Shown in pieces: positions 63,996 through 64,000 of a stretch of 64,000 nucleotides of DNA. The stretch is from NCBI GenBank assembly GCA_934120735.1, contig CAKOVA010000001.1, positions 1 to 64,000 on the forward strand, in the 5' to 3' direction. Source of the DNA: an uncultured Prevotella sp. (lineage in GTDB: Bacteria; Bacteroidota; Bacteroidia; Bacteroidales; Bacteroidaceae). Under the pieces are notes generated by a model that was not told where the DNA came from, ran no database searches, and saw nothing but the letters and a program-made list of their open reading frames with translations. Numbering within the stretch: the stretch's first letter is position 1; every line of letters begins with the position of its first letter. The translations under genes were made by a program, and so were the position numbers.

Positions 63996-64000
63996 TTTTC

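Overview
The window looks like chromosomal DNA of a Prevotella-type Bacteroidales bacterium. The evidence is a SusC/SusD (RagA/RagB) pair, many lipoproteins, several families almost confined to Bacteroidota (DUF5020, DUF4251, DUF4348, DUF1599, DoxX-type BT_3928-like), a PdxS/PdxT vitamin B6 route, and promoters of the Bacteroidota kind (TAnnTTTG as the -7 box). No rRNA, tRNA, IS element, prophage or CRISPR array was seen.

Layout. 1-9.4 kb: a partial C1 peptidase, Xaa-Pro aminopeptidase, a patatin-like lipase, a DUF805 membrane protein, trmD, a DUF5020 outer-membrane protein, a divergent NAD-dependent DNA ligase, a NUDIX hydrolase and type II pantothenate kinase. 10.1-16.0 kb: a five-gene ABC-2 tripartite exporter (TolC, HlyD adaptor, double ATPase, two permeases). 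16.6-25.4 kb: an SLC13 symporter, an orphan binding lipoprotein, pheS, a DUF4348 lipoprotein, murB, an MBL hydrolase, a possible small RNA, and a YtxH/holin-like/small-protein operon. 25.6-33.2 kb: a SPOR lipoprotein, ruvX, def, a TPR protein, thrS, and the infC-rpmI-rplT translation operon. 33.3-37 kb: two divergent ion transporters with RCK_C domains. 37.7-48 kb: secreted endonuclease I, a DUF4251 lipoprotein, GH25 lysozyme, exonuclease III, folE, a SPOR protein, tpiA, DoxX-like, DUF1599, a lipoprotein and the CCA-adding enzyme. 48.6-54.5 kb: a complete RND efflux operon. 54.7-58 kb: a divergent LpxA-like acyltransferase, then pdxT, pdxS and a ThiD-like/AraC fusion. 59-64 kb: a RagA/RagB-type TonB uptake pair.

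The most striking non-coding feature is a family of degenerate elements of about 340-400 bp. Six fairly complete copies and one core-only copy lie in intergenic gaps, in both orientations. Each has a conserved entry sequence (TTTTCTTGACAA), usually an inverted repeat around a word like TTTGGCGTATTTGCAA, a core of four to six tandem units with an exact 22-nt period (consensus CAAAAGCATTGCTTTT plus six variable bases), and an exit region with a TTTTTCTAGA-like word. In four copies the individual units keep position-specific identities, which points to descent from one multi-unit ancestor. The layout recalls MITE-like elements with internal tandem repeats.

Other points of interest: the protein encoded with pdxS/pdxT has a ThiD fold whose catalytic GTGC motif reads GLGS, fused to an AraC DNA-binding domain, so it may be a vitamin sensor rather than a kinase. 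The promoter region of pantothenate kinase carries a 66-bp tandem duplication that gives three -7 boxes exactly 66 bp apart.
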